From the NCBI GenBank assembly GCA_027307115.1, contig DAHUXN010000059.1, forward strand, positions 62,001-126,000: a stretch of DNA of 64,000 bases, given 5' to 3'. The position numbers and the translations under genes were made by a program. Below are positions 1 through 9,038 of the stretch, in pieces (positions within the stretch are counted from its first letter, which is position 1; each line of letters starts with the position of its first letter). The stretch is from Acidobacteriota bacterium (GTDB lineage: Bacteria; Acidobacteriota; Terriglobia; Acidiferrales; UBA7541). Under the pieces are notes generated by a model that saw only the letters and a list, made by a program, of their open reading frames with translations, did not search any database and was not told the origin of the DNA.

Positions 1-2
1 TC

Positions 3-716
3 GAGCATCCGCGGATCAGCGCGCGCGAGCGTGAAGAAATTCGGCTCGTGACCGAATCGGCCGCAGGCGCGCGCAAATATAACTGGCTGGAGCTGCTGCG
101 CATTCGCGAAGCCTGGGGATTAGTCATTGCGAAATTCCTGAGCGATTCGGCATGGTATTTTTATCTTTTCTGGCTGCCAAAATATTTATACGACGCGAGG
201 GGCTTCGACATCAAAGCAGTTGGGACGTTCGCCTGGATTCCGTACGCGGCGTCCGGCATCGGCTGCCTTGTGGGCGGCTGGTTTTCGAGTTATTTGGTGC
301 GAAGGAGATTTTCCGTGAACGCCGCGCGGAAAGTGGCGCTGGGCCTGAGCGCCGCCGTGATGCCGAGTATTTTGCTCGTGCCCCACGTTGCGGTCTCGTG
401 GGCGATCGCGATATTCAGTCTGGCGTATTTCGGGCAGCAATCGTGGTCCACGTTGGTGATGATTGTGCCGGCCGATTTGTTTCCGACCAACGCGGTGGGA
501 GCAGTTGCGGGGCTGGTAGGGTTCGGCGGCGCGATGGGCGGGATTGCGTTCGGGGAACTTGTGGGATACCTGCTGGATCATGGATTCGGCTACGGCTTGG
601 TGTTCACCATGGCCGGAATGCTGCACGTGGTTGCGTTCCTGGTGATCCTCGGGATGGTTCCCGTGATACGGCCTCTGGCGCAAGGGAACAATCTCGAATA
701 TGAAGGAGCACGATGA
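3..716 (+). CDS. MFS sugar-acid transporter, C-terminal part (cut by window edge)
   Basis: The frame is open from the left edge, so this is the C-terminal 237 residues of a larger inner-membrane permease. The first visible residues (EHPRIS, then a charged stretch) match the central cytoplasmic loop of hexuronate/galactonate-type anion:cation symporters. About six hydrophobic helices follow, with a glycine-rich segment near the end (GFGGAMGG). A GTG at 48 could be mistaken for a start, but the family-like sequence before it argues against that. The stop overlaps the next start (ATGA at 713-716), so it is translationally coupled to a sugar-acid dehydratase. The substrate is inferred to be an aldonate or hexuronate; the exact sugar is unknown. 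Confidence 0.8.
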   Translation, partial: EHPRISAREREEIRLVTESAAGARKYNWLELLRIREAWGLVIAKFLSDSAWYFYLFWLPKYLYDARGFDIKAVGTFAWIPYAASGIGCLVGGWFSSYLVRRRFSVNAARKVALGLSAAVMPSILLVPHVAVSWAIAIFSLAYFGQQSWSTLVMIVPADLFPTNAVGAVAGLVGFGGAMGGIAFGELVGYLLDHGFGYGLVFTMAGMLHVVAFLVILGMVPVIRPLAQGNNLEYEGAR

Positions 717-1885
717 AGATCAAAAACATCCGCACGCGAGTCGTCCGGTGGAGGGGGAAGACGGCTCCGCTGCCGCCGCACTTCTGCACGAATCCCATGG
801 ACCTGCTGTCCATGCCCGAGGCGTCGATGAGCACGTTTACGTTTCACGGATGGTTGATCGTCGAGGTGTTCACCGACGATGGCCTCGTGGGAATCGGCAA
901 CGCCGCGCTTGCCCCCCCTGTGACCAAGCAGGTGATCGACCTCTACCTGAAGCCACTGCTGATCGGCGCGGATCCGTGGGACATCGAATTTCTGTGGCAG
1001 CACATGTACCGCAAGACGATGGCGTTCGGGCGGAAGGGAATCGGCATGGCGGCCATCAGCGCTGTGGATATCGCGCTGTGGGACATTTTGGGCAAGTCGG
1101 CAAAACAGCCCGTTTACCGCCTGCTCGGCGGCCGGACCAAGCGGCGCATTCCGGTGTACGCAAGCCGGTTGTACAGCGTGCCGCTCGGCGAGCTTGCGGC
1201 GGAGGCTAATCGCTACAAGGACGAAGGGTATCAGGCGATGAAGCTGCGTTTTGGCTGGGGCCCCAGCGACGGCGCAGCGGGAATGCAACGGAATCTTGAT
1301 CTGGTGCGCACGGTGCGGGAAGCGGTGGGCGATGCAATTGACGTCATGGCGGACGCCTATATGGGCTGGACCCTTGATTATGCGAAGCGCATGTTGCCGC
1401 TGCTCGAACCATTTCATTTGCGGTGGCTGGAAGAGCCGGTGATTCCGGACGATATTGGAGGCTATGTGGAACTGAAGTCGTACGGCAGAATTCCCATCGC
1501 GGGCGGCGAGCACGAACACACGCAATACGGCTTCCGCGATTTGTTGGAGGCGCGCGCCGTGGACTATATTCAATTCGATACGAATCGTGTGGGAGGAATC
1601 ACGCAGGCGCGCAAAATCTCCGCCCTCGCCGAATCGTACTCCGTGCCGGTGATCCCGCATGCCGGGCAGATGCACAACTACCACGTCGTGATGGCAAGCT
1701 TGAACTCGCCAATGGCCGAATACTTCCCGATTGTGGACGTAGAAGTGGGCAACGAACTTTTCTGGTACATCTTCGAGGGCGAGCCGAAGGCGCAGAACGG
1801 CTTTGTGGACCTCGATGAAAATACACCGGGACTCGGATTGCGCGTGAACGAAGAGGCGCTCGTAAACTTCGAGGTGATCGAGTGA
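713..1885 (+). CDS. Enolase-superfamily sugar-acid dehydratase (L-rhamnonate dehydratase-like)
   Basis: A 390-residue mandelate racemase/muconate lactonizing enzyme family protein, predicted to dehydrate an acid sugar to a 2-keto-3-deoxy acid. Visible features are the capping domain (1-130), the family segment DIALWDILGK (about 119-128) and the barrel metal ligands Asp214 (MADAY), Glu240 (WLEEP) and Glu266 (GGEHEH), with a general-acid/base His316 (VIPHAG). The segment GWGPSDGAAG resembles the corresponding loop of L-rhamnonate dehydratases, so RhmD-like is the best subgroup; L-fuconate or another aldonate is possible. The RBS GGAG lies 5 nt before the ATG. It overlaps the upstream transporter by 4 nt and is followed by an AraD1-type protein, as expected for a non-phosphorylative sugar-acid route. 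Confidence 0.8.
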   Translation: MKIKNIRTRVVRWRGKTAPLPPHFCTNPMDLLSMPEASMSTFTFHGWLIVEVFTDDGLVGIGNAALAPPVTKQVIDLYLKPLLIGADPWDIEFLWQHMYRKTMAFGRKGIGMAAISAVDIALWDILGKSAKQPVYRLLGGRTKRRIPVYASRLYSVPLGELAAEANRYKDEGYQAMKLRFGWGPSDGAAGMQRNLDLVRTVREAVGDAIDVMADAYMGWTLDYAKRMLPLLEPFHLRWLEEPVIPDDIGGYVELKSYGRIPIAGGEHEHTQYGFRDLLEARAVDYIQFDTNRVGGITQARKISALAESYSVPVIPHAGQMHNYHVVMASLNSPMAEYFPIVDVEVGNELFWYIFEGEPKAQNGFVDLDENTPGLGLRVNEEALVNFEVIE

Positions 1886-1898
1886 GGCGAAGGGCGTA

Positions 1899-2894
1899 AT
1901 GCGGCTCGTGCAGATTCAAAAGGAAAAGACTCGGCGCGTGGGAATTGTCGAGGAGCCGAAGCTGCGTCTGCTCGGCGATTGCGAATCGGTTTATGCGCTC
2001 GTGGAGGAAGCGATTGCAGCAGGCGCGAAAATCGGCGCGCTCGCGCAACGAAAGACCACCGAGGAGTTGCTCGGTTACGATTCGATTTATCGCGGGGCTT
2101 CGGAATGGCGGTTGCTCGTACCTGTGGATCATCCTCGGGAATCGGCGCGGTGCCTCGTGTCCGGCACGGGCTTGACGCATCTCGGCAGCGCGCGCGAGCG
2201 GCAGGCCATGCACGTGAAAAACGAGGACCTCACCGACAGCATGAAGATGTTTCGCTCGGGAATCGAGGGAGGGCGTCCGGCGTCAGGGCAGATCGGCACG
2301 CCGCCAGAATGGTTTTACAAAGGGACGGGAACGATTTTGCGTGCGCACGGAGAAGCTCTCGAAACTCCGGCGTATGCGGAGGACGGTGGCGAAGAGGCCG
2401 AAATCGCCAGCATCTATCTTGTGGATGCGAGTGGCGTGCCACGGCGCGTGGGCATGGCTGTCGGAAACGAGTTTTCCGATCATAAGTTCGAGAAGAGAAA
2501 TTACCTGAACCTGGCGAGTTCGAAGATTCGCACCTGCGCCATCGGCCCTGAGCTCGTACTCGACGCCGATTTTCAATCGGTCTCGGGCGAGGTGGCTATT
2601 GAGCGTGGCGCAAGCGTGCTGTGGTCCAAACAAATTCGCACCGGCGAGGCGGAAATGTGCCACAGCCTGCGGAATATCGAACACCACCACTTCAAATTCG
2701 ACACGCACCGCAGACCCGGGGACGTACACGTACACTTCCTCGGCGCCGATTGTTTGAGTTTTGGAGAAGGAATCGAGCTGCGCGACGGCGACGTCATGCA
2801 GGTGCGATTCGAAGGGTTCGGGCGCGCGCTGCGCAACCCCTTGCGCGTCACGCGAGGTGCAACAGAACCAGTGACCGTTGTTGCCATAGGATGA
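1899..2894 (+). CDS. AraD1/GguC family fumarylacetoacetate-hydrolase-fold protein
   Basis: A 331-residue protein of the AraD1 (formerly GguC) group of the fumarylacetoacetate hydrolase superfamily. Members act on 2-keto-3-deoxy sugar acids as aldolase or dehydratase, with a divalent metal. The N-terminal pattern (MRLVQ, then YALVEEAIAAG) and the core segment GTGLTHLGSARERQAMH are characteristic; metal-binding acidic residues are expected around EVASIYLVD-like segments (here EIASIYLVD near 170). It lies 13 nt after the dehydratase gene, and its TGA overlaps the next start, so all four genes look co-transcribed. It would act on the keto-deoxy acid made by the dehydratase. The exact reaction (C-C cleavage or dehydration) cannot be told from sequence. 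Confidence 0.75.
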   Translation: MRLVQIQKEKTRRVGIVEEPKLRLLGDCESVYALVEEAIAAGAKIGALAQRKTTEELLGYDSIYRGASEWRLLVPVDHPRESARCLVSGTGLTHLGSARERQAMHVKNEDLTDSMKMFRSGIEGGRPASGQIGTPPEWFYKGTGTILRAHGEALETPAYAEDGGEEAEIASIYLVDASGVPRRVGMAVGNEFSDHKFEKRNYLNLASSKIRTCAIGPELVLDADFQSVSGEVAIERGASVLWSKQIRTGEAEMCHSLRNIEHHHFKFDTHRRPGDVHVHFLGADCLSFGEGIELRDGDVMQVRFEGFGRALRNPLRVTRGATEPVTVVAIG

Positions 2895-3775
2895 CGCAGA
2901 CGATGGCGAAACCACGAGTGGCGATTTTAGGATTAGGCCTGATGGGCACGGGCATGGCCAGCCGTCTACTCTCGGAGGGGTTTCCGGTGGCGGTGTATAA
3001 CCGGAGCCGTGAGAAAGCGCAAGCTCTGGCGGCAAACCGGGCCATAGTGGCAAGCTCGCCCCGCGAGGCTGCGGCAAACGCGCGCGTCGTGATCAGCATG
3101 GTTGCGGATGATGCCGCTTCGCGCGCGGTTTGGCTCGGAGAAAACGGGGCCCTCGCAGGCGCAGCGTCGGGAACTGTGCTGATCGAATCTAGCACGCTGA
3201 CGACCCGCTGGGTCCGCGAAATGGCAGCGGCAGCGGCGCGGCAGAACTGCGAATTCCTCGACGCGCCAGTGACTGGGACGAAACCACACGCTGCATCCGG
3301 CGAGCTCCTATTCCTGGTGGGTGGATCGGCGGAGGCGCTGGAGGCGGCAAGACCGGTGTTGGCAGCCTTGGGCCGCGACGTTGTTCATCTGGGGCCAACG
3401 GGCAGCGGCGCCGTGATGAAGCTCGTGAACAATTTCCTTTGCGGTGCACAAGCCGCGTCGTTTACCGAGGCAATGGCTCTTGTCGAGGCAAGCGGACTGG
3501 ATCCTGAGCAGGCGGCGACAATTCTTTGCAATGGTGCGCCTGGCAGTCCTCTCATTAAGACAATTTGGGCACGCGCTACGACCGGCGATTTGACGCCGAA
3601 TTTCGCTCTGCGACTGATGGCGAAAGATTTGAAGTATTTTCTAGAGGAAGCAAAGCAGCGCGGGCTAACGTTGAAGACCGCTGTCCCGGCGATCGAAGTC
3701 TTTGAAGATGCAGTCAAGCATGGGTACGGTGATCAGGATTTTGCGGCAGTGATCGAGGCGCAGAGGCGGCGTTAG
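2891..3775 (+). CDS. NAD(P)-dependent 3-hydroxyisobutyrate/2-hydroxy-3-oxopropionate-type dehydrogenase
   Basis: A 294-residue beta-hydroxyacid dehydrogenase. The start is taken at the ATG whose ATGA overlaps the stop of the AraD1 gene; a second in-frame ATG at 2903 also precedes the Rossmann motif. It shows the dinucleotide fold GLGLMGTGMASRL, the substrate loop DAPVTGTKP plus GGSAEA, and the catalytic-lysine helix GSGAVMKLVNNFL with Lys about residue 177. The family reversibly oxidises short beta-hydroxyacids such as 3-hydroxyisobutyrate or tartronate semialdehyde. In this operon it probably handles the small aldehyde or hydroxyacid released from sugar-acid cleavage, which is inference. It ends the catabolic operon; the next gene begins 59 nt later and belongs to glycan synthesis. 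Confidence 0.82.
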   Translation: MTQTMAKPRVAILGLGLMGTGMASRLLSEGFPVAVYNRSREKAQALAANRAIVASSPREAAANARVVISMVADDAASRAVWLGENGALAGAASGTVLIESSTLTTRWVREMAAAAARQNCEFLDAPVTGTKPHAASGELLFLVGGSAEALEAARPVLAALGRDVVHLGPTGSGAVMKLVNNFLCGAQAASFTEAMALVEASGLDPEQAATILCNGAPGSPLIKTIWARATTGDLTPNFALRLMAKDLKYFLEEAKQRGLTLKTAVPAIEVFEDAVKHGYGDQDFAAVIEAQRRR

Positions 3776-3834
3776 CGGCTGCGCCGACGCGGAGCACAGC
3801 CGGGTGTTACGGATCTGAGCGATGGTTCCGGACA

Positions 3835-5040
3835 ATGCGCATTCTGAAAACCGTGCAGGCCTACTATCCATTTCAAGAGAAGGGCGGACCCGTCGTCAAG
3901 GTGCGCGCCATCGCTCTCGGCCTTTCTCACCGCGGCCATGACGTCACGGTACTCACTGCCGATTTTGGATTCAAGCCATCTTTAGCCCCCGCCATGAAAG
4001 CACAAGAGTGCCGTTGGGGATGGTGTGCAGAAGAACAAGGCGTCCAAGCGATTTTCCTTCGCACTCGCGCGCGCTATCGGGCGCTGACGCTTAATCCGGA
4101 CGTGATAGGGTATTGCTCGGCATCACTCGCGAAGCACGATGTCGTGCATATTTATGGCTTGTATGATCTGTTTGGACCAGCGGTCGCATTTTTCTGTCGC
4201 AGGCGTCATATTCCGTACGTTGTCGAACCCATGGGAATGTTCCGTCCTATCGTTCGAAATTTTCGCGCCAAGAAGCTTTACCACACAGTTCTCGGAAACC
4301 GCCTTTTGCGTGGCGCGCATCGCGTGATCGCCACGTCCGAACAGGAGAGACAGGAACTCGTGACCGGTGGAATTGATCCTGTTCGCACCGTCGTCCGGCG
4401 AAATGGAATAGACATTCCAGTTTCATTGCCACCGGCGGGTGCGTTCCGCGAAAAATGGAAGATTTCACCGCAAGCACAACTCGTTCTTTTTCTTGGGCGC
4501 CTCGTCCCTAAGAAAAGTCCCGATTTATTGCTTGACGCGTTCGCGCTCTGGCGTCGCGAAACGTCACACGCCGCTGACTCCATCCTCGTTTTTGCTGGTC
4601 CCGAAGAAAGCGATGCATACTTGGCGCGTCTAAAGTCCCTTGCAGCGGCATCGGGGATTACCGACAATGTCTTGTTTACAGGACCGCTCTATGACGATGC
4701 AAAGTGGGCCGCGTATCGGGACGCCGACGTCTTCGTTTTGCCTTCGCAGAACGAGAATTTCGGCAATTCTGCTGCCGAAGCGATGGCTTGTGGCACACCG
4801 GTGATCCTCACTGACCAGTGCGGCATCGCTCCCATCGTCGACGGACGAACTGGTCTGGTTGTTCCTCACGATTCTCGTGCTCTTGCCGCTGCCTTGAAAC
4901 TGTTGCTCGGTGGTGGCAGCCTGGCCCGCCAATTCAGTGATGCTTGCCCCGGCGTCGTGCGTGGCCTTTCGTGGGAGCAGCCGCTATCGGACATGGAAGC
5001 CATTTACAGCCATGCGGTGCTGGAGGCTCAGGTCGCATGA
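3835..5040 (+). CDS. Glycosyltransferase family 4 (GT-B fold), glycan cluster
   Basis: A 401-residue retaining GT-B glycosyltransferase. The N-domain carries the glycine-rich acceptor loop (EKGGPVVKV) and the C-domain the nucleotide-sugar binding region: FLGRLVPKK about 216-224, then the ExxxxxxxE-type segment NENFGNSAAEAMACGTP. It would transfer a sugar from an activated donor to a growing cell-surface glycan at the cytoplasmic face of the inner membrane. Donor and acceptor are unknown. It is the first gene of the 3.8-19.9 kb polysaccharide locus and is followed by an AsnB-like gene. The ATG at 3835 has no strong Shine-Dalgarno sequence, but the N-terminus matches the family from residue 2. 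Confidence 0.85.
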   Translation: MRILKTVQAYYPFQEKGGPVVKVRAIALGLSHRGHDVTVLTADFGFKPSLAPAMKAQECRWGWCAEEQGVQAIFLRTRARYRALTLNPDVIGYCSASLAKHDVVHIYGLYDLFGPAVAFFCRRRHIPYVVEPMGMFRPIVRNFRAKKLYHTVLGNRLLRGAHRVIATSEQERQELVTGGIDPVRTVVRRNGIDIPVSLPPAGAFREKWKISPQAQLVLFLGRLVPKKSPDLLLDAFALWRRETSHAADSILVFAGPEESDAYLARLKSLAAASGITDNVLFTGPLYDDAKWAAYRDADVFVLPSQNENFGNSAAEAMACGTPVILTDQCGIAPIVDGRTGLVVPHDSRALAAALKLLLGGGSLARQFSDACPGVVRGLSWEQPLSDMEAIYSHAVLEAQVA

Positions 5041-5162
5041 ACAAATGTCCAGTATTTGGTTCCGCTCGGATTGTCCGCGATCTACCATACAGTGCATCCG
5101 CGCGGTATCCGCACGACCGCCTGCGCTGGTGCAGCCTTGCGTTCTTGAAGCAGCCGAGCTAA
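5037..5162 (+). CDS. Possible 41-residue ORF overlapping the GT4 stop
   Basis: An ATGA overlap at 5037 opens a 41-codon frame that ends 3 nt before the asparagine-synthase start. A GGAGG-like sequence lies about 10 nt upstream. The peptide (begins MNKCPVFG, basic, no membrane segment) matches nothing I recognise. It may be a tiny coupled gene, a remnant of a larger gene, or chance. The overlap geometry is the only argument for it. Confidence 0.2.
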   Translation: MNKCPVFGSARIVRDLPYSASARYPHDRLRWCSLAFLKQPS

Positions 5163-5165
5163 TCC

Positions 5166-7136
5166 ATGTGTGGAATCTGTGGCGTAATCGGCTCCGAAGA
5201 CCAAAATCAAGCTGCCTTACCCCTCCAGCGCATGATGCGCGCTATGGAGCATCGCGGCCCCGATGGTAATGGCGTGCTCATAGCTCCATGCGCCGCCCTC
5301 GGCATGCAGCGCCTCAGCATTATCGATCTCCCTTGCGGCCAACAGCCCATTTGGAACGAAAATTCTACGCTCGCGGTGGTCTTCAACGGGGAAATCTATA
5401 ACTTTCGTGAATTACGGCGCTCGCTCGAATCTGCCGGCCACGTTTTCCGCACTCAATCCGACACGGAGGTGATTGTCCACGCCTACGAAACCTGGGGTGA
5501 GTATTGCCCACGGCATTTGCGCGGCATGTTTGCGTTTGCAATTGTTGAAATACCCGAAGGCAAAGCCGGACTCCCCCGGCGTGTTTTCCTCGCGCGTGAC
5601 CGCATGGGAATCAAGCCCCTGTATTACGCCACGATGGAGAACAAATTCTTCTTCGCCTCCGAAGTGTGCGCGCTTCTCGCCAGCAATTGCATCCCGCGCC
5701 GTCTCTCCGCCGAGGCGCTGTCCAGCTATCTGCTTTTCGGTGCGATCGGCGAAACCATGACGCTCGTCGATGGAGTTTATTCCCTCCCGCCTGGCCACTG
5801 CGGCTATGTTTCTTGCGATCAACCGTCCGCGTCGTTTCGGCCCAACCCTTATTGGAGCGCCACCCAAGCCACCAGATCGGACGCTCCCGAGCCAACGGGA
5901 ACTTCACCGGTCGCACGAGTGAGGGCGGCGCTCGAAGATTCCGTCCGCTGCCACTTGCTTGCAGATGTACCTTTGGGGATTTTCTTGAGTAGTGGCATTG
6001 ACTCCACTGCGCTCGCCGCCCTAGCCAGCCGCCAGCGTTCCGGCATAAAAACATTCACCGTAGTCTTTCCTGAGCAGGAATTCAGCGAAGCCTTGCTCGC
6101 CCGCCGAACGGCCGATCTTCTCGGAACCGAGCATTCCGAGTTGCTTCTGAGCGGCGATGAAATGCAGTTGCGCCTCGACGATGCCGTTGCCGCTTTCGAT
6201 CAACCGAGCGTCGATGGCATAAATACTTATTTCGTATCTTGGGCGGCGCGCCAAGCTGGTCTCAAAGTCGCGCTCTCCGGCTTGGGCAGCGATGAAATTT
6301 TTGGCGGCTACCCCACGTTCAGTTCCACTCCTCGAGTAGCACGTATGATGGCGTTCTCGCGACTGCTCCCATCCCCGTTCCGCGCAGCCGGAAATGCACC
6401 CTTTCGCGCGTGGGCCACGTGCACATCGCATCCCGATTCAGTTTTCAAACTCGCTGGCGCGTTTTCGGATCCGGACGATTTCCCGCACCCGTATTTCTTC
6501 ACGCGAACGCTCTTCCCGCCACGAACCGTGTCGCAGCTTCTTCGCGCCAATCGCTCTGGCTGGGAGAGCTCATTGTGGTCCGCCTGGATGAACGCTGCCG
6601 CCGCCGAGGCCGCCCAACTCGATCCTTTCACTGCCGTTTCCTGGCTGGAAATTCGCTCCTATCTGGTCAATATGCTCCTTCGAGACACGGATACCATGAG
6701 CATGCGCCATTCGCTCGAGGTTCGCGTTCCATTCTTGGACCATCCGCTTGTCGAATTGGCGCTCAGTCTTCCGGCGCCCATAAAAAACAGGAATGGCATG
6801 CGCAAGGCCCTGCTGATTGAGGCGCTTGGAGGCCTCTTGCCAAAAGAGATTGTGTCCCAAACCAAGCGTACATTCACGTTGCCTTGGGAACATTGGCTGC
6901 GTGGCCCGCTGCGCGACCGCGTCGAATCTGGACTCACAAATTGTGACCAAACCCTCAGCGATATCATCGACAAGAAGGAAGTTAGGAGTGTCTGGCGGAA
7001 CTTCTTGGCCGGGCGCACAAGCTGGTCGCGGCCTTGGAGCCTATTTGTGCTCAACGAATGGGTCCGCCGAAATTTGGCCGGAGTCACCGAACGCCCGAAC
7101 GATAAGGACAAGAAGGCCGCTTCCGCGTTATCCTAA
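5166..7136 (+). CDS. asnB: Glutamine-hydrolysing asparagine synthase-family amidotransferase
   Basis: A 656-residue protein with an N-terminal class II glutamine amidotransferase domain (MCGICGVIG with nucleophile Cys2, FNGEIYNF, DTEVIVH) and a C-terminal ATP-pyrophosphatase domain (SSGIDSTALAAL near 280, GLGSDEIFGGY near 375). The length fits AsnB. Members make asparagine or, inside polysaccharide loci, amidate carboxylates such as uronic acids using glutamine nitrogen. Because it sits between glycosyltransferase and carbamoyltransferase genes in a locus that also makes UDP-glucuronate, uronamide formation is a reasonable inference, but housekeeping asparagine synthesis cannot be excluded. 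It is cytoplasmic. Confidence 0.85.
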   Translation: MCGICGVIGSEDQNQAALPLQRMMRAMEHRGPDGNGVLIAPCAALGMQRLSIIDLPCGQQPIWNENSTLAVVFNGEIYNFRELRRSLESAGHVFRTQSDTEVIVHAYETWGEYCPRHLRGMFAFAIVEIPEGKAGLPRRVFLARDRMGIKPLYYATMENKFFFASEVCALLASNCIPRRLSAEALSSYLLFGAIGETMTLVDGVYSLPPGHCGYVSCDQPSASFRPNPYWSATQATRSDAPEPTGTSPVARVRAALEDSVRCHLLADVPLGIFLSSGIDSTALAALASRQRSGIKTFTVVFPEQEFSEALLARRTADLLGTEHSELLLSGDEMQLRLDDAVAAFDQPSVDGINTYFVSWAARQAGLKVALSGLGSDEIFGGYPTFSSTPRVARMMAFSRLLPSPFRAAGNAPFRAWATCTSHPDSVFKLAGAFSDPDDFPHPYFFTRTLFPPRTVSQLLRANRSGWESSLWSAWMNAAAAEAAQLDPFTAVSWLEIRSYLVNMLLRDTDTMSMRHSLEVRVPFLDHPLVELALSLPAPIKNRNGMRKALLIEALGGLLPKEIVSQTKRTFTLPWEHWLRGPLRDRVESGLTNCDQTLSDIIDKKEVRSVWRNFLAGRTSWSRPWSLFVLNEWVRRNLAGVTERPNDKDKKAASALS

Positions 7137-7189
7137 TCGCGGCAACCAACTGGCATTCCGAACTCCAGCAAGAGGGAATTGACAGGCGC

Positions 7190-8983
7190 ATGATTATCTT
7201 GGGAATCAACGCGTACCACGCAAATGCGTCGGCAGCTATCGTGGTGGATGGTCGCCTTGTCGCGGCCGTCGAAGAAGAGCGCCTCAATCGCGTGAAGTAC
7301 GCCGCAGGGTTGCCGGTTAAGGCCATCCAATACTGCCTGGAAACCGCTGGAGTTAAGTTATCCCAAGTCGATCACATCGCAATACCGCGCAATCCGTGGG
7401 CGCGCCTGGGTACAAAGTTGCGCTTCGCCCTGCGCATGCCTCACTTCGCCATTGAACGTCTCAAAGTTCTATCGCGCTTTGCCGGAGTGAAGGACGAGCT
7501 CGCAGCTGCATTCGAACTGGACCCGCAAAGCATTCGCGCGCAATTTCATCGCATTGAACACCACCAGGCTCATCTGGCCAGCACATTTTTTGTTTCCCCT
7601 TTCGACCGTGCCGCCGTGCTCTCTGCCGACGGTTTGGGTGATTTCGCGAGCACCATGTGGGGAGTCGGCGAGGGTTCGCAAATTCGCGTCGATGGCTCCA
7701 TCGCATTTCCCCATTCGCTCGGAATGTTCTATACCGCGATGACGCAATATCTGGGCTTCTGGAAGTTTGGTGATGAGTACAAGGTAATGGGCCTCGCCGC
7801 TTATGGTTCGCCCGCGTATCTTGACGAGCTCCGCGACGTCGTTCGCGCTGAAGCTCCCGTCGGTTTCCGTCTCAACCTTCGTTATTTCACGCATCATAAG
7901 ACCGGTCCGGAAATGACCTGGAAGAAGGCGAACGAAACCCCAGTGCTCGGCCGCCTCTTCTCGCCGCTTCTCGAGGAACGCCTTGGCCATACTCGCGCCC
8001 CCGAACAGCCTCTCGAACAGCGCCACAGGGACTTGGCCGCGTCCATGCAGACGCATCTCGAAGAAATCTTATTGGCCAACGTGAACGCTCTCCACGCGCG
8101 AACTAAAGCGAAAACGCTCTGCCTGGCCGGCGGCGTCGCCTTCAATTGCGTGGCTAATGGCAAAATTCTCGAACGCACGCCTTTCGAGCGCATCTACGTC
8201 CAGCCTGCTGCTGGCGATGGCGGCCTTTCTCTCGGCGCAGCGTTTGCCGTGTACCATCAGATTCTCCGACAACCGCGCAGCTTTGAGATGAATCATGCTT
8301 TCTGGGGTCCCGGTTTCACACCCGGCGATATTCGCAAAGCCGTTTCGAGCCGCGGCTCGGATTCCGAAGATGTTCAAGTCACCGAACTCCAAGAAGACGC
8401 GCTCGTGCAGGCCACGGCCAAGCATGTCGCTCAGGGGAAAATTGTCGGCTGGTACCAGGGACGCGCTGAATGGGGTCCGCGTGCTTTGGGGAACCGCAGC
8501 ATCCTCGCCGATCCGCGCCGCGCGCAAATGAAAGAGATACTCAACCGCCGCATCAAACATCGCGAAACCTTCCGGCCTTTCGCTCCTTCGATTCTCGAGG
8601 AAGCCACGGGAGAATATTTCGAACGCACCCATCCCTCGCCGTTCATGACCTTCGCGTATCCGGTGCGCCCATCGAAGCGCGTGGTAATTCCTGCGCCAAC
8701 GCATGTCGATGGCACCGCGCGCTTGCAGACCGTCAGCCGCGAAACTCATCCGCTCTATTGGCGGCTCATCCGCGCTTTCGGCGACTTCACTGGCGTTCCT
8801 GTTTTGCTGAACACGTCGTTTAACGACAACGAACCGATCGTTTGCCGGCCCGAAGAAGCCCTGGCCTGTTTCGATCGCACCAAAATGGACGTTTTGGTTT
8901 TAGGGAATTTTCTGCTGGAGAAAAAATCGCAAGAGATCACGCGCGAAGAACCTTCTACTGCTGTTTTGGATACAAAATCGTGA
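7190..8983 (+). CDS. Carbamoyltransferase (NodU/CmcH/TobZ family), copy 1
   Basis: A 597-residue O-carbamoyltransferase. The N-terminal Kae1/YrdC-like ATPase-fold domain begins with MIILGINAYHANASAAIV and has the metal-binding HHQAH motif (HRIEHHQAHLAS near 120), followed by DGLGDFAST. The C-terminal domain carries GRAEWGPRALGNRSILADPR near 425-445, the family signature. These enzymes use carbamoyl phosphate and ATP to carbamoylate hydroxyls of sugars or other small molecules. In a surface-glycan cluster the acceptor is probably a nucleotide sugar or glycan residue (inferred). The start ATG 53 nt after asnB has a weak AGG upstream. A second, divergent paralogue lies at 13748-15451. Confidence 0.88.
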   Translation: MIILGINAYHANASAAIVVDGRLVAAVEEERLNRVKYAAGLPVKAIQYCLETAGVKLSQVDHIAIPRNPWARLGTKLRFALRMPHFAIERLKVLSRFAGVKDELAAAFELDPQSIRAQFHRIEHHQAHLASTFFVSPFDRAAVLSADGLGDFASTMWGVGEGSQIRVDGSIAFPHSLGMFYTAMTQYLGFWKFGDEYKVMGLAAYGSPAYLDELRDVVRAEAPVGFRLNLRYFTHHKTGPEMTWKKANETPVLGRLFSPLLEERLGHTRAPEQPLEQRHRDLAASMQTHLEEILLANVNALHARTKAKTLCLAGGVAFNCVANGKILERTPFERIYVQPAAGDGGLSLGAAFAVYHQILRQPRSFEMNHAFWGPGFTPGDIRKAVSSRGSDSEDVQVTELQEDALVQATAKHVAQGKIVGWYQGRAEWGPRALGNRSILADPRRAQMKEILNRRIKHRETFRPFAPSILEEATGEYFERTHPSPFMTFAYPVRPSKRVVIPAPTHVDGTARLQTVSRETHPLYWRLIRAFGDFTGVPVLLNTSFNDNEPIVCRPEEALACFDRTKMDVLVLGNFLLEKKSQEITREEPSTAVLDTKS

Positions 8984-9038
8984 GCACACGGATTCGTAAC
9001 GTGGCCTCGGCATACTTCAACAGTAACGCGGAACTGCT

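Noticed and set aside
590-1684. Long antisense frame (364 residues)
   Set aside because: It overlaps the well-supported transporter and dehydratase genes and has no family similarity; a high-GC shadow frame.
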